A stretch of DNA of 64,000 nt from Winogradskyella algicola (GTDB taxonomy: Bacteria > Bacteroidota > Bacteroidia > Flavobacteriales > Flavobacteriaceae), in NCBI RefSeq assembly GCF_005869935.1, contig NZ_SZQF01000007.1, forward strand, positions 164,248-228,247, given 5' to 3'. Below, one piece after another: positions 36,782 to 44,231 of the stretch. The notes beneath the pieces are model-generated. The model worked only from the letters and a program-made list of their open reading frames with translations, was not told the origin of the DNA and did not search any database. Position numbers and translations under genes: made by a program. Each line of letters opens with the position of its first letter. Within the stretch, counting starts at the first letter, position 1.

Positions 36782-37974
36782 GACATAAACTCACAATCAT
36801 CGGTAATAATTTTAGATTCTTGTGTTCTTAAGTTTATGGCAGACGCTCTTGATGTGTAGAACATTCCTATTTGATAAAAATAATCTTCTTCATCTTTATT
36901 TAATGGGTAAAATTTTTGAAACACCATATCCTGATGTCCAAAATCACCTTTAGATCTAGCTTCAGAATTACCCATAGCTTCAATAGAAATATTTTCACCC
37001 AAACGACCATAAACAGGTTTTTGTACATAATTGTATAAGCTAGGCTCTTTGCTTAAATATGTTTCAGCCAAAATATTATTCGGGAAGTTCTGTGTGATGT
37101 AAGCCAAAAACTTTTTATTCTGCCAAATAGCAGTGTATGGTGGATTTAAAACCACCACTTTATCATTTAGTATTAAGTCTGAAAGTGTGTGTGCTAATTC
37201 AGGCTCGTCATTGAACATCCAATCCCAAGGGATCATTTTAAAAAGCACATCAACATCTTCGTATTCATCACCAATTTGATGAAATATACCTTCATCCGAA
37301 AAAATAACATGCTCCAAGTCCGAATAAAACGGTTTATAGCCAGCTTGGTAAGCTATATCTATAATACAGTTAACGTTTTCTTTGTCTTCAATATATCCAA
37401 AAGAAGTTCCCAGAAAAACAGGGTTGTCTTTACCTAAATAAGATTTTAGGTTAGACAAAGTATCTTTTATATCAAATTTTAAAGTATTAAAGCTTTGGGG
37501 ATTACCTTTTAATTGTTCTAATTGAAGAGGTTGCCACAATAATGTCTCAGGTAAAGTGCTACATGTGTCTGCATTAAACTCAATAATGCGACCATAATCA
37601 GATTTTAAACCTCCATTAATATCAAAACGACCATAAAGAAAAGGGTGTCTATTCTTGTTCTTCCAGCTATGTTCAATACATTTTTGAAATGATGACGGAA
37701 TGCCAAGCTCTCCTAATTTATGTTCGGCTATGATTTTGTCTGTTGCACGTTGAAATAAGTAAAACGCTTCGTCAGAAATACGACGTAGTTGCTCTACTTC
37801 AGAACGGTAAATACCGAGTAGTTCTTCAGAAAAATAGTCTTCTTCTAAATACCAGTGTAAGCGATGTGGAACGTGTTTCTTTTTAAGACGTTTTATCTCT
37901 TTAAAACGACTATCCTCCAAACGATCTAAACGACTTTCCGCTGCCATATCCTCTAGATGATTTTCCTGGTACAC
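36766..37974 (-). CDS. Glutathionylspermidine synthase-like ATP-grasp ligase (YgiC/YjfC family)
   Basis: Up to 402 aa. It matches the synthetase half of glutathionylspermidine synthetase (GSP_synth) without the amidase domain, like E. coli YgiC/YjfC. Visible motifs are IIEFNADTCSTLPE (ExNxDT metal/substrate motif), KMIPWDWMF, KPVYGRLGENISI (ATP lysine and arginine) and FGHQDMVFQKFYPL. Family enzymes form an amide between a carboxylate and an amine using ATP; the substrate of YgiC-type enzymes is unknown. The start is uncertain: 37974 overlaps the upstream lipoprotein gene by 65 bases, and an internal Met at 37947 is also possible. Either way the two genes are coupled. Confidence 0.87.
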   Translation of the reverse strand: MYQENHLEDMAAESRLDRLEDSRFKEIKRLKKKHVPHRLHWYLEEDYFSEELLGIYRSEVEQLRRISDEAFYLFQRATDKIIAEHKLGELGIPSSFQKCIEHSWKNKNRHPFLYGRFDINGGLKSDYGRIIEFNADTCSTLPETLLWQPLQLEQLKGNPQSFNTLKFDIKDTLSNLKSYLGKDNPVFLGTSFGYIEDKENVNCIIDIAYQAGYKPFYSDLEHVIFSDEGIFHQIGDEYEDVDVLFKMIPWDWMFNDEPELAHTLSDLILNDKVVVLNPPYTAIWQNKKFLAYITQNFPNNILAETYLSKEPSLYNYVQKPVYGRLGENISIEAMGNSEARSKGDFGHQDMVFQKFYPLNKDEEDYFYQIGMFYTSRASAINLRTQESKIITDDCEFMSHFII

Positions 37975-38470
37975 TTACTCTTCGAGATGTTGCAGAGCTT
38001 CTTAAATCGTTTTTTAATCCTGTAGATTTATTATAAGCAGAAGCATTTTTGTAGTTACTTTGGTTTGGTGTAACGTTACGTAAACTTCTATTAAAATAAG
38101 AAGCTGCTAACGAGTAGAATAGTATGCTTCTTAAACCAGAATGACGACTGTAAGATGACTCGTCATTTTTCATTTTTCTTAAAGATAGTGTATCTGTTGT
38201 TCCTTCTAATGTGTGTACAATAGCAATAGATTTATCTTTATCGTCAATTAAACGCTCATCAATGATTTTATAATCATTTCCTGGCTCTACTTCTTCAACC
38301 TCAGTGATAACACCTTGAGTAGATTCGTAAACCGTTTCTTGCTGTGCATCTTTAATGCGTGGACTTGGATCGTTATCGCCACAACTTTGAAATGTTAATG
38401 CAGCAGCTACAGCGGCCATTAACGTTATTTTTTTAGTTAAAGCAAGACCAGTTATAATTTTTTTATTCAT
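37910..38470 (-). CDS. YgiB-like lipoprotein with Gly-Gly C-terminus
   Basis: 186 aa from the ATG at 38470. The signal peptide with lipobox LTFQSCGD (Cys about 30) is followed by an acidic segment and a long, low-complexity C-terminal half rich in Ser, Arg, Asn and Gly, ending SSRGYGSGKSFRSFGG. The overall plan (lipoprotein, disordered basic tail, final Gly-Gly) and the position directly upstream of a YgiC-type ligase match the enterobacterial ygiB-ygiC pair (DUF1190). Sequence identity is low, so this is an architectural and contextual assignment. A -7 box upstream supports the start chosen. Confidence 0.7.
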   Translation of the reverse strand: MNKKIITGLALTKKITLMAAVAAALTFQSCGDNDPSPRIKDAQQETVYESTQGVITEVEEVEPGNDYKIIDERLIDDKDKSIAIVHTLEGTTDTLSLRKMKNDESSYSRHSGLRSILFYSLAASYFNRSLRNVTPNQSNYKNASAYNKSTGLKNDLRSSATSRRVSVPGKSSRGYGSGKSFRSFGG

Positions 38471-38490
38471 CTTTGACAGGTTAATTTCCT

Positions 38491-38498
38491 CAAACATA
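38491..38498 (-). promoter_or_regulatory. -7 box of the ygiB-ygiC-like operon
   Basis: Minus-strand TATGTTTG, an exact TAnnTTTG match, lies 20 bases before the ATG at 38470 in a gap of only 39 bases to the divergent aminopropyltransferase gene. It argues against the longer start at 38503, which would lie upstream of it. Confidence 0.5.
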
Positions 38499-38509
38499 AT
38501 CAATTTTTA

Positions 38510-40036
38510 ATGAATAAAAAAGCACTAATTCCATTTGCTGTATTTATTGCAGGTTTATGTTCAATCATCTACGAATTGCTAATAAGCACAACTGCAACTT
38601 ATTTTTTAGGAGATGGTGTAAGACAGTTTTCCATAATCATTGGTGTGTATTTGTTTTCTATGGGAATAGGTGCCTTTTTATCTAAGTTCTTAAAAGAAAA
38701 ACCACTCACATTTTTTATCAATGTTGAATATCTACTTGGGTTTATTGGTGGTGTTTCTGTGCCACTACTTTATATGCTGTTTGTGTATGTGTCGCCAATG
38801 ATATTACAAATGAGTTGTTTGGCTATCATATTTGTAATAGGTTTACTTACAGGTATGGAAGTGCCTTTATTGACTTTTGCCTTAGAAGAGAGCAACATTA
38901 AAAACAATCTTTCTAACGTGTTGTCGTTAGATTATATAGGTGGACTTATTGCGACCTTGATTTTTCCATTTATCATACTTCCATTTGTTGGCTTGTACTA
39001 TTCGTCGCTGATCTTCGGAATTGTAAATATTGTTTTAGGTATTCTTTTGAATTACACTTTGCTCAAAGACAAAAAACGAAACAGTATTTTTGGCTTTTTG
39101 GCTGTTATTGGTTTAGTCGTTTTAGTGTTGTTTGGAGGTAAACTTTTAAAGGTTTGGGATCAGAAAATATACAAGCGTCCTATTGTGTTGAATGAGCAAA
39201 CACCGTATCAAAAAATTGTAATGACCAAAACGCAAGGAGATGTTCGTTTGTATCTTAATAGAGTGATACAGTTTTCATCTTCAGATGAGCATCGTTATCA
39301 TGAATCTTTGGTACATATTCCTTTAGCAATGCATTACAATCCAAAGCGTATTTTAATTCTCGGAGGTGGTGAAAATTTAGCGAGTAGAGAAGTGCTAAAG
39401 CATAGCTCTGTACAGCGTGTTGATGTTGTAGATATTGATAGTACCATGTTTTATCTCGCAAAAGAGAACAAATATCTAAAGGACATTAACGCTAACGCTG
39501 CAAAAAATGAAAAAGTAAACCTTATACCAGAAGATGCGTTTACTTATCTGTTTAATAATACTGAAAAGTACGATGTAATCATTGCAGATTTGCCAGACCC
39601 AACTAATCAGGCCTTGGCAAGATTGTATAGCAAGCAGTTCTTTTTAATGGCAAAGCGAAACCTTAAAAAGGATGGTGTTTTTGTAACACAATCTGGTGAA
39701 ATTTATTTCTCAAACAAAGTCTTTAGTTGTATTAATAATACACTAGCATCAGTTTTTGAAGACGTACAACCTTATCATACCTACATACCATCGTTTGGCG
39801 ATTGGGGATTTATTATTGCCAGACATGATGGCAACAACAGTAAAGTAGATATTAGAGCTTTGCCAGAAGATTTAAAATATCTCAACCCAAACCAAATAGA
39901 ACAAGCCTTTATTTTTCCTAAGGATATTACCATTGCCGACACTAAACAAAATACTTTAGACAACCCAATTATCCTTAACTATTTCTTAGACGAATGGGAA
40001 AAATGGAAAGTAGATTTTGAAGCTGGTACGAAATGA
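38510..40036 (+). CDS. Membrane-bound polyamine aminopropyltransferase (SpeE-like)
   Basis: 508 aa. The N-terminal half (about 1-205) has seven hydrophobic helices. The C-terminal half is a spermidine-synthase fold: ILILGGGENLASREVLKH (SAM-type loop), VDVVDIDSTMF (acidic residue for the cosubstrate) and IIADLPDPTNQALARLYS (active-site DxxDP). Compared with soluble SpeE the usual GGGDGG loop is changed to GGGENL, so amine specificity may differ. It is expected to transfer an aminopropyl group from decarboxylated SAM to an amine at the membrane. It is divergent from the YgiB/YgiC-like pair and near speD, which would make its donor. Confidence 0.87.
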   Translation: MNKKALIPFAVFIAGLCSIIYELLISTTATYFLGDGVRQFSIIIGVYLFSMGIGAFLSKFLKEKPLTFFINVEYLLGFIGGVSVPLLYMLFVYVSPMILQMSCLAIIFVIGLLTGMEVPLLTFALEESNIKNNLSNVLSLDYIGGLIATLIFPFIILPFVGLYYSSLIFGIVNIVLGILLNYTLLKDKKRNSIFGFLAVIGLVVLVLFGGKLLKVWDQKIYKRPIVLNEQTPYQKIVMTKTQGDVRLYLNRVIQFSSSDEHRYHESLVHIPLAMHYNPKRILILGGGENLASREVLKHSSVQRVDVVDIDSTMFYLAKENKYLKDINANAAKNEKVNLIPEDAFTYLFNNTEKYDVIIADLPDPTNQALARLYSKQFFLMAKRNLKKDGVFVTQSGEIYFSNKVFSCINNTLASVFEDVQPYHTYIPSFGDWGFIIARHDGNNSKVDIRALPEDLKYLNPNQIEQAFIFPKDITIADTKQNTLDNPIILNYFLDEWEKWKVDFEAGTK

Positions 40037-40130
40037 TTTAATACAAGCTCTGTTTTCTTAATTATAGTCTAAACTTATCTGATTAACACAAATATAACAG
40101 TTTCTATTATGCTGAAAATCAATTAACTAT

Positions 40131-40138
40131 TATTTTTG
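40131..40138 (+). promoter_or_regulatory. -7 promoter box (TATTTTTG)
   Basis: Exact TAnnTTTG match in the 215-base gap before the DUF4136 gene, 113 bases upstream of its ATG and 19 bases before a tiny ORF with a Shine-Dalgarno sequence. Confidence 0.5.
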
Positions 40139-40157
40139 TGTTATAAGGAGAATAGTA

Positions 40158-40193
40158 ATGGCAAAATTCCTTACTGCAATTACTAATGCATAA
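40158..40193 (+). CDS. Possible 11-residue leader peptide with strong ribosome-binding site
   Basis: ATG plus ten codons (MAKFLTAITNA) preceded at eight bases by AAGGAG, a strong Shine-Dalgarno sequence that is rare in this phylum. The element ATAAGGA (40143-40149) is complementary to TCCTTAT at 40206-40212, and partly to TTCCTTA inside the mini-ORF, so the site could be masked. It could be a chance ORF. Confidence 0.3.
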   Translation: MAKFLTAITNA

Positions 40194-40251
40194 ACTCCGT
40201 GCTCATCCTTATTGTATTTTAATTGACTTTTTAACTTAAAACAAATTTGCT

Positions 40252-40848
40252 ATGAAAACAACTTTAAGATTTTTTTCGATTCTAGCACTACTTATTTTTA
40301 TGGGTTGTGCATCTAATGTTAAATCAAAAAAATATACTGATGACGATTTCAATAGTTTTAAAACATTTGCATATTTGCCGAACACCTCGTTTAAAATAGA
40401 TGAGTTTAATGTAGACATGGATAAATCTATCGAAGAATCTTTAATTACAACTATGAATGAAAAAATGGTTGAAAAAGGGTTTTCCGTAGATATTAAAAAT
40501 CCAGATTTGCTGGTATTGTTAAGTACATCTAATGCGATTAGAAGTAACTTAAGAGGTAGAAGTAACAACTATTACGAGCAAGCACCTATTGATGGTGGTT
40601 CTACTTCAGTCAATAGTCCAAACTATGCTTCTGTTACTGATACAGATTATAAACGTTATTTTAGAAATAGTGAAAATGCACTTAATAATCAACCTTATAA
40701 AGAAGGAACTTTAATAGTGCAGGTATTTAACAAAACTACCAAACAATTGGTGTGGTCTGGCATGGCAGAAAATTTTAAAGCCCATATTTCAGATCCTACG
40801 CTTATGACCCGAATGATAAATGAGATCTTTAAAAAATTCCCCGTTTAA
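40252..40848 (+). CDS. DUF4136 family lipoprotein
   Basis: 198 aa. Lipobox at residues 16-19 (FMGCAS). The DUF4136 domain is recognised from KKYTDDDFNSFKTFAYLP near the N-terminus and EGTLIVQVFNKTTKQLVWSG near the C-terminus. Such proteins are outer-membrane or periplasmic lipoproteins of unknown role in Bacteroidota and Proteobacteria. It is monocistronic. The unusual leader region with a promoter box, mini-ORF and pairing segments lies just upstream. Confidence 0.88.
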   Translation: MKTTLRFFSILALLIFMGCASNVKSKKYTDDDFNSFKTFAYLPNTSFKIDEFNVDMDKSIEESLITTMNEKMVEKGFSVDIKNPDLLVLLSTSNAIRSNLRGRSNNYYEQAPIDGGSTSVNSPNYASVTDTDYKRYFRNSENALNNQPYKEGTLIVQVFNKTTKQLVWSGMAENFKAHISDPTLMTRMINEIFKKFPV

Positions 40849-40871
40849 GAAATAAAAACTCTGATTAAACT

Positions 40872-40903
40872 AAAAAAGGACAAGTATTAGCTTGTCCTTT
40901 CTT
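40872..40903. terminator. Bidirectional terminator
   Basis: AAAGGACAAG and CTTGTCCTTT pair around TATTAG, with A-rich left and T-rich right flanks, between the DUF4136 gene and the convergent GIN-domain gene. Confidence 0.88.
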
Positions 40904-40926
40904 ATTTTTAGTTGATTGATTGCGCA

Positions 40927-41652
40927 CTAGTTGCTAACGCTACCAGAACCTGTTACTTTAGTGTCTTTGTTGGTTGGGTTTCCAGAATATTTCACATCGC
41001 CAGAACCTGTAATTCTTACTTTAAGTTCACCATTACAAACCACATTAGCACCACCAGAACCAGTGATTTTTGCAGTTACATTTGTACTGTCTAGATCGCT
41101 ACCATCAAAATCGCCAGAGCCTGTTACTTTTGTCGTCAAATCTTTTGTTGAGCCACTTAATTCTATATCACCAGATCCCGAAATACTACTTTCAACAGAA
41201 TTAGAGCTAATCTTTAGATCTATGTCACCAGAGCCTGCTAAGGACACATCAAAATCGTTAGCTTTAATTGTGCCTGAATTTTCAATATCACCTGAGCCAG
41301 CCAAGGAGACAGAATTGATAGATTCGTAAGGTACGGTAACTACAATAGTTTTTGTAGGTTTCAGATTAATACCATTTTCAACTTTTACAACAAGTTTACT
41401 ACCTTTTACCTCAGTAATGATGTATTGCATTAAATTGGCATCACCTTCAATAGTAATAGTTCCTTCATTACCTTGGACTAATTTAAAATCCATTGGTCCT
41501 GCAGCCTCAAGACCATCATAATTTCCGGTTGATCGGTTTTCTGTAATAATATTACCATCTCCTTTTTGTTTTTTCCATTTTCCCCATTGTGCACAAGATG
41601 TTGTAACACTAAAAAGGAATGCGACTAACGTAATTGATTTTAATAATTTCAT
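40927..41652 (-). CDS. Head GIN domain protein (DUF2807), putative surface adhesin
   Basis: 241 aa. Signal peptide 1-20 (FLFSVTTSCAQ, possible lipobox). The body is a right-handed beta-helix made of about eight short repeats with the core GSGDI or GSGDF, typical of the DUF2807 'auto-transporter adhesin, head GIN' family. Function unknown; presumably surface or periplasmic. It is the last gene in a minus-strand series of related genes downstream of an ECF sigma factor, but 155 bases with a long inverted-repeat element separate it from the next gene, so it may have its own promoter. Confidence 0.88.
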   Translation of the reverse strand: MKLLKSITLVAFLFSVTTSCAQWGKWKKQKGDGNIITENRSTGNYDGLEAAGPMDFKLVQGNEGTITIEGDANLMQYIITEVKGSKLVVKVENGINLKPTKTIVVTVPYESINSVSLAGSGDIENSGTIKANDFDVSLAGSGDIDLKISSNSVESSISGSGDIELSGSTKDLTTKVTGSGDFDGSDLDSTNVTAKITGSGGANVVCNGELKVRITGSGDVKYSGNPTNKDTKVTGSGSVSN

Positions 41653-41695
41653 GATTTTGAATTGTTTGGTTACTGTTCGTTTATTGATTTCTTAT

Positions 41696-41801
41696 GTCAG
41701 TTCGAGTGATCGCGAGAATCGGAATTGTATCGAGAACACTTTTATTTGTCTTCTCGATACAAATTCATTAGATAAAATCTACTGAATTTACTCGAAGTGA
41801 C
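41696..41801. repeat. Nested inverted-repeat intergenic element
   Basis: Outer arms GTCAGTTCGAGTGA (41696-41709) and TTTACTCGAAGTGAC (41787-41801) are imperfect inverted repeats. Inner arms GAATTGTATCGAGAA (41722-41736) and TTCTCGATACAAATTC (41751-41766) pair with one bulge. The 106-bp element fills the gap between two minus-strand genes. The TCGAAGT core recurs at 49274 and 18116. It looks like a REP/MITE-type repeat. Confidence 0.7.
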
Positions 41802-41807
41802 GATAAA

Positions 41808-42899
41808 TTATTGTTGTTTAAAGCTTACGCTTCCATACTGTGATTTTATTTTTACATAATTGCCAGACCCTTTTGTGCCATGGTAACCATTGTACTTTTT
41901 CTCAAAAGAATCGACTTCTTTATTTGTAAAATTAAATGTGTCTGAATCTCTTAGTGAGGCATATTCTAAATCGATATCAAAATCAAAGCTGTAATTACTA
42001 TCATAACTAATAGTAATACCCATAAACTCAGAATCGATTTCTACATTATTTGCTTTTGAGGCGATGCGATCTATCTTTAAAGATCCATAATCGGCTTTTA
42101 AATTAATACTTTTATATAGGTTAACAATACGTAGGGTAAGATAATCTGCATTTCCTTTAAGACTGTTAATATTATCCACTCTTAACGAACCGTAGTCGCA
42201 GTTGAATTCTACATCTTCCGAATTTTCAATTATAGAATTTGTATACCCAGTGTTTAAGTAAAGGGATTTTGTCTTGGCTATGGTAAATTCGCTATAATCT
42301 GCATATAATTTACCACTTTTAATAAATTCAAAATAACAACCTTTACTGTAATCAAAATTAATGTAGTTGCCATCTGCCATAAGCTCTTTGGTCGTTACTT
42401 TCCCGTAGCTACAGTGAATTTTGGCTTTGCCTTTTAGTCTATCTAAATTAATGGAGCCATAATTATTATCTAAATCTACGTTATTGGTTATTGGCATTTT
42501 TACACGGTAGTGCACTTCGATCTTTAATTTTTTGTTGTTATTCCAACTCCACCAATTTTTGTCTTTATTTTCAAAATTTGTTTTGGCCGTTACTAAATCT
42601 TTAGTGTTATTAAAACTAACTGAAATTTCATTAAGTCGCTCTTCAACTTTATTGGCATTATTACCAGTCACTTCAATAGTAATATCAAACTCAATACGAT
42701 TCTGGTCCCAAGTTACAATGTCTAAGTTGCCATAGCTATTATCTATTTTTAATGTAGCATCAGCAGATACATCAAATGACTTTTTGATGTTACGCTCTTT
42801 CGTTGTTTTTCCAATTTCAGCGTTTGTGTTTGCCAACGTTATAAATGGCATTAGCAATAGAAGAATTGCTATTCTAAAATGTATTTTTTGGTTCATCAC
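41808..42899 (-). CDS. Beta-helical exported protein (DUF4097-like), sigma-operon member
   Basis: 363 aa, signal peptide 1-23 (LLLLMPFITLANTNA). The mature part is built of repeats with [ND]YGS cores (NNYGSINLDRLKG, CDYGSLRVDNI, ADYGSLKIDRI, QYGSVSF) spaced about 20-25 residues, the pattern of a beta-helix like DUF4097 and GIN proteins. Function unknown; it is expected in the periplasm or at the surface. Its start overlaps the anti-sigma gene by 26 bases, so it is translationally coupled and is a structural output gene of the ECF operon. A tandem Met makes the exact start uncertain by one codon. Confidence 0.8.
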   Translation of the reverse strand: MMNQKIHFRIAILLLLMPFITLANTNAEIGKTTKERNIKKSFDVSADATLKIDNSYGNLDIVTWDQNRIEFDITIEVTGNNANKVEERLNEISVSFNNTKDLVTAKTNFENKDKNWWSWNNNKKLKIEVHYRVKMPITNNVDLDNNYGSINLDRLKGKAKIHCSYGKVTTKELMADGNYINFDYSKGCYFEFIKSGKLYADYSEFTIAKTKSLYLNTGYTNSIIENSEDVEFNCDYGSLRVDNINSLKGNADYLTLRIVNLYKSINLKADYGSLKIDRIASKANNVEIDSEFMGITISYDSNYSFDFDIDLEYASLRDSDTFNFTNKEVDSFEKKYNGYHGTKGSGNYVKIKSQYGSVSFKQQ

Positions 42900-43437
42900 T
42901 GTTGGTTTTTAATTCTTTAATTGTTTCAATTTGTTCTAAAACTGTATTCAAAATGTCTATCCTGTTCTGAAAGTTGCTAATCATAGCGTAGATAACACGC
43001 TGGTCTTTGTCACTTTCTGTTAAATCTGTTTTTAGTTTTTGATAGTCTTTTTCTAACAGTTCAATTCTGTTAAGCGCATCTCTTATAACTTGTTTAGTTA
43101 AAGGCGAGCGTTCATTGTTAAGCTTTTTTAATTCTGCATTAATTGTTGCTGTAAAGAAATCTTGTGTTTCGGACATTTCTGGTGATACGCTTGCCAAATC
43201 CATAACTTCTGGCTGTGCATTTGATGTTGTAAATACCGCTAAGCAAATGACTAAAGAAGCTGCTATGGCTAAAAATGGTTTCCAATTAAAGCCAGAAGAC
43301 TTTTTTTCTTCTGTAGAAGCTATTGTATTGGTATTGAGCTTTTCTAAAAAGCGATCTTGATGACCTGCATTTGGTTCGTTGATATCAAATTCACCTTTAA
43401 GGTTATCAAATAATTCGTCTAAAGTATCTTTTTCCAT
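42874..43437 (-). CDS. Putative anti-sigma factor, single-pass membrane protein
   Basis: 187 aa. Cytoplasmic N-terminal segment of about 50 residues (LDELFDNLKGEFDINEPNAGHQDRF pattern), one transmembrane helix at about 52-70 (FLAIAASLVICLAVF), then a periplasmic region that ends in a coiled coil (about 110-180). No zinc HxxxCxxC motif is present. The call rests on topology and position: 11 bases downstream of the ECF sigma gene and overlapping the beta-helical gene. It would hold the sigma factor at the membrane until an envelope signal arrives. Confidence 0.75.
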   Translation of the reverse strand: MEKDTLDELFDNLKGEFDINEPNAGHQDRFLEKLNTNTIASTEEKKSSGFNWKPFLAIAASLVICLAVFTTSNAQPEVMDLASVSPEMSETQDFFTATINAELKKLNNERSPLTKQVIRDALNRIELLEKDYQKLKTDLTESDKDQRVIYAMISNFQNRIDILNTVLEQIETIKELKTNSDEPKNTF

Positions 43438-43448
43438 GCATCAATAAT

Positions 43449-44000
43449 TTAAGCTGTTAGCTCTAATTTCTTTCTTAAACTTTCTTTAGCTCTGGATATC
43501 ATGGTTCTGCAATTTGCATAAGAAATATCCATAATATCACAGATTTCTTCGTAATCATAACCTTCAATAAGATGTAAGGTTAGCCCCAAGTTGTAATTGG
43601 GTTTTAGTGTTTTCATAACACTAATAATTTGTTTCACCTTATCATTATTTTGGTTATGACTTTCAATGCCGTTATCATCTTCAACTTTGTACATAACTGG
43701 TTCTAGAGGTACTTCGTTTTGTTTTACGGTTTTGTTGTAATGTGCTATACTATTATTCACTACAATACGTTTTAACCATGCGCCAAATAGTTTGGCGTCC
43801 TCTAATGTTTCAAGTTTTGTAAAAGCCGTTAAAAATGACTCTTGCATTATGTCTTCAGCCTTAAAAGAATCTTTTACAATTCTCAATGCTGTGTTATACA
43901 TGGCTTTGTTGTATCTGTTGTAAACTTCTAACTGCGCACGTTGGTTACAAGATTTGCAAAGCACTAATAACTGTTCGATATTTTGATTGGTTGATGTCAA
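43449..44000 (-). CDS. ECF RNA polymerase sigma factor
   Basis: 183 aa sigma-70 family, ECF group. Region 2 is visible in YNRYNKAMYNTALRIVKDSFKAEDIMQESFL, read here as separate motifs AMYNTALRIV and AEDIMQESF. Region 4 is the helix-turn-helix YDYEEICDIMDISYANCRTM followed by SRAKESLRKKL. No ATG is available before region 2: the frame opens after a stop six codons upstream, so TTG at 44000 is the likely start. It leads a minus-strand operon with the anti-sigma and beta-helical genes and is divergent from lon across 231 bases. Confidence 0.9.
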   Translation of the reverse strand: MTSTNQNIEQLLVLCKSCNQRAQLEVYNRYNKAMYNTALRIVKDSFKAEDIMQESFLTAFTKLETLEDAKLFGAWLKRIVVNNSIAHYNKTVKQNEVPLEPVMYKVEDDNGIESHNQNNDKVKQIISVMKTLKPNYNLGLTLHLIEGYDYEEICDIMDISYANCRTMISRAKESLRKKLELTA

Positions 44001-44231
44001 AAAAACAATTGCTTTATTCTATAGATGAAGGTGTTTTGGCATTGTTACACTTTTGATAAAAAAACTTTTAATAAAGTCTAAAGGTAATGGCATAACAATT
44101 GAAATTATATAGATGTGAATAACTTTGAATATCTTATAATGTATTGATATTCAGTGTAAAGTTAATTTTTAATACATTTAATTAAATGCTTTTCTATCAT
44201 TTTTTAATGACAGAATGGCTTAAATATATTT

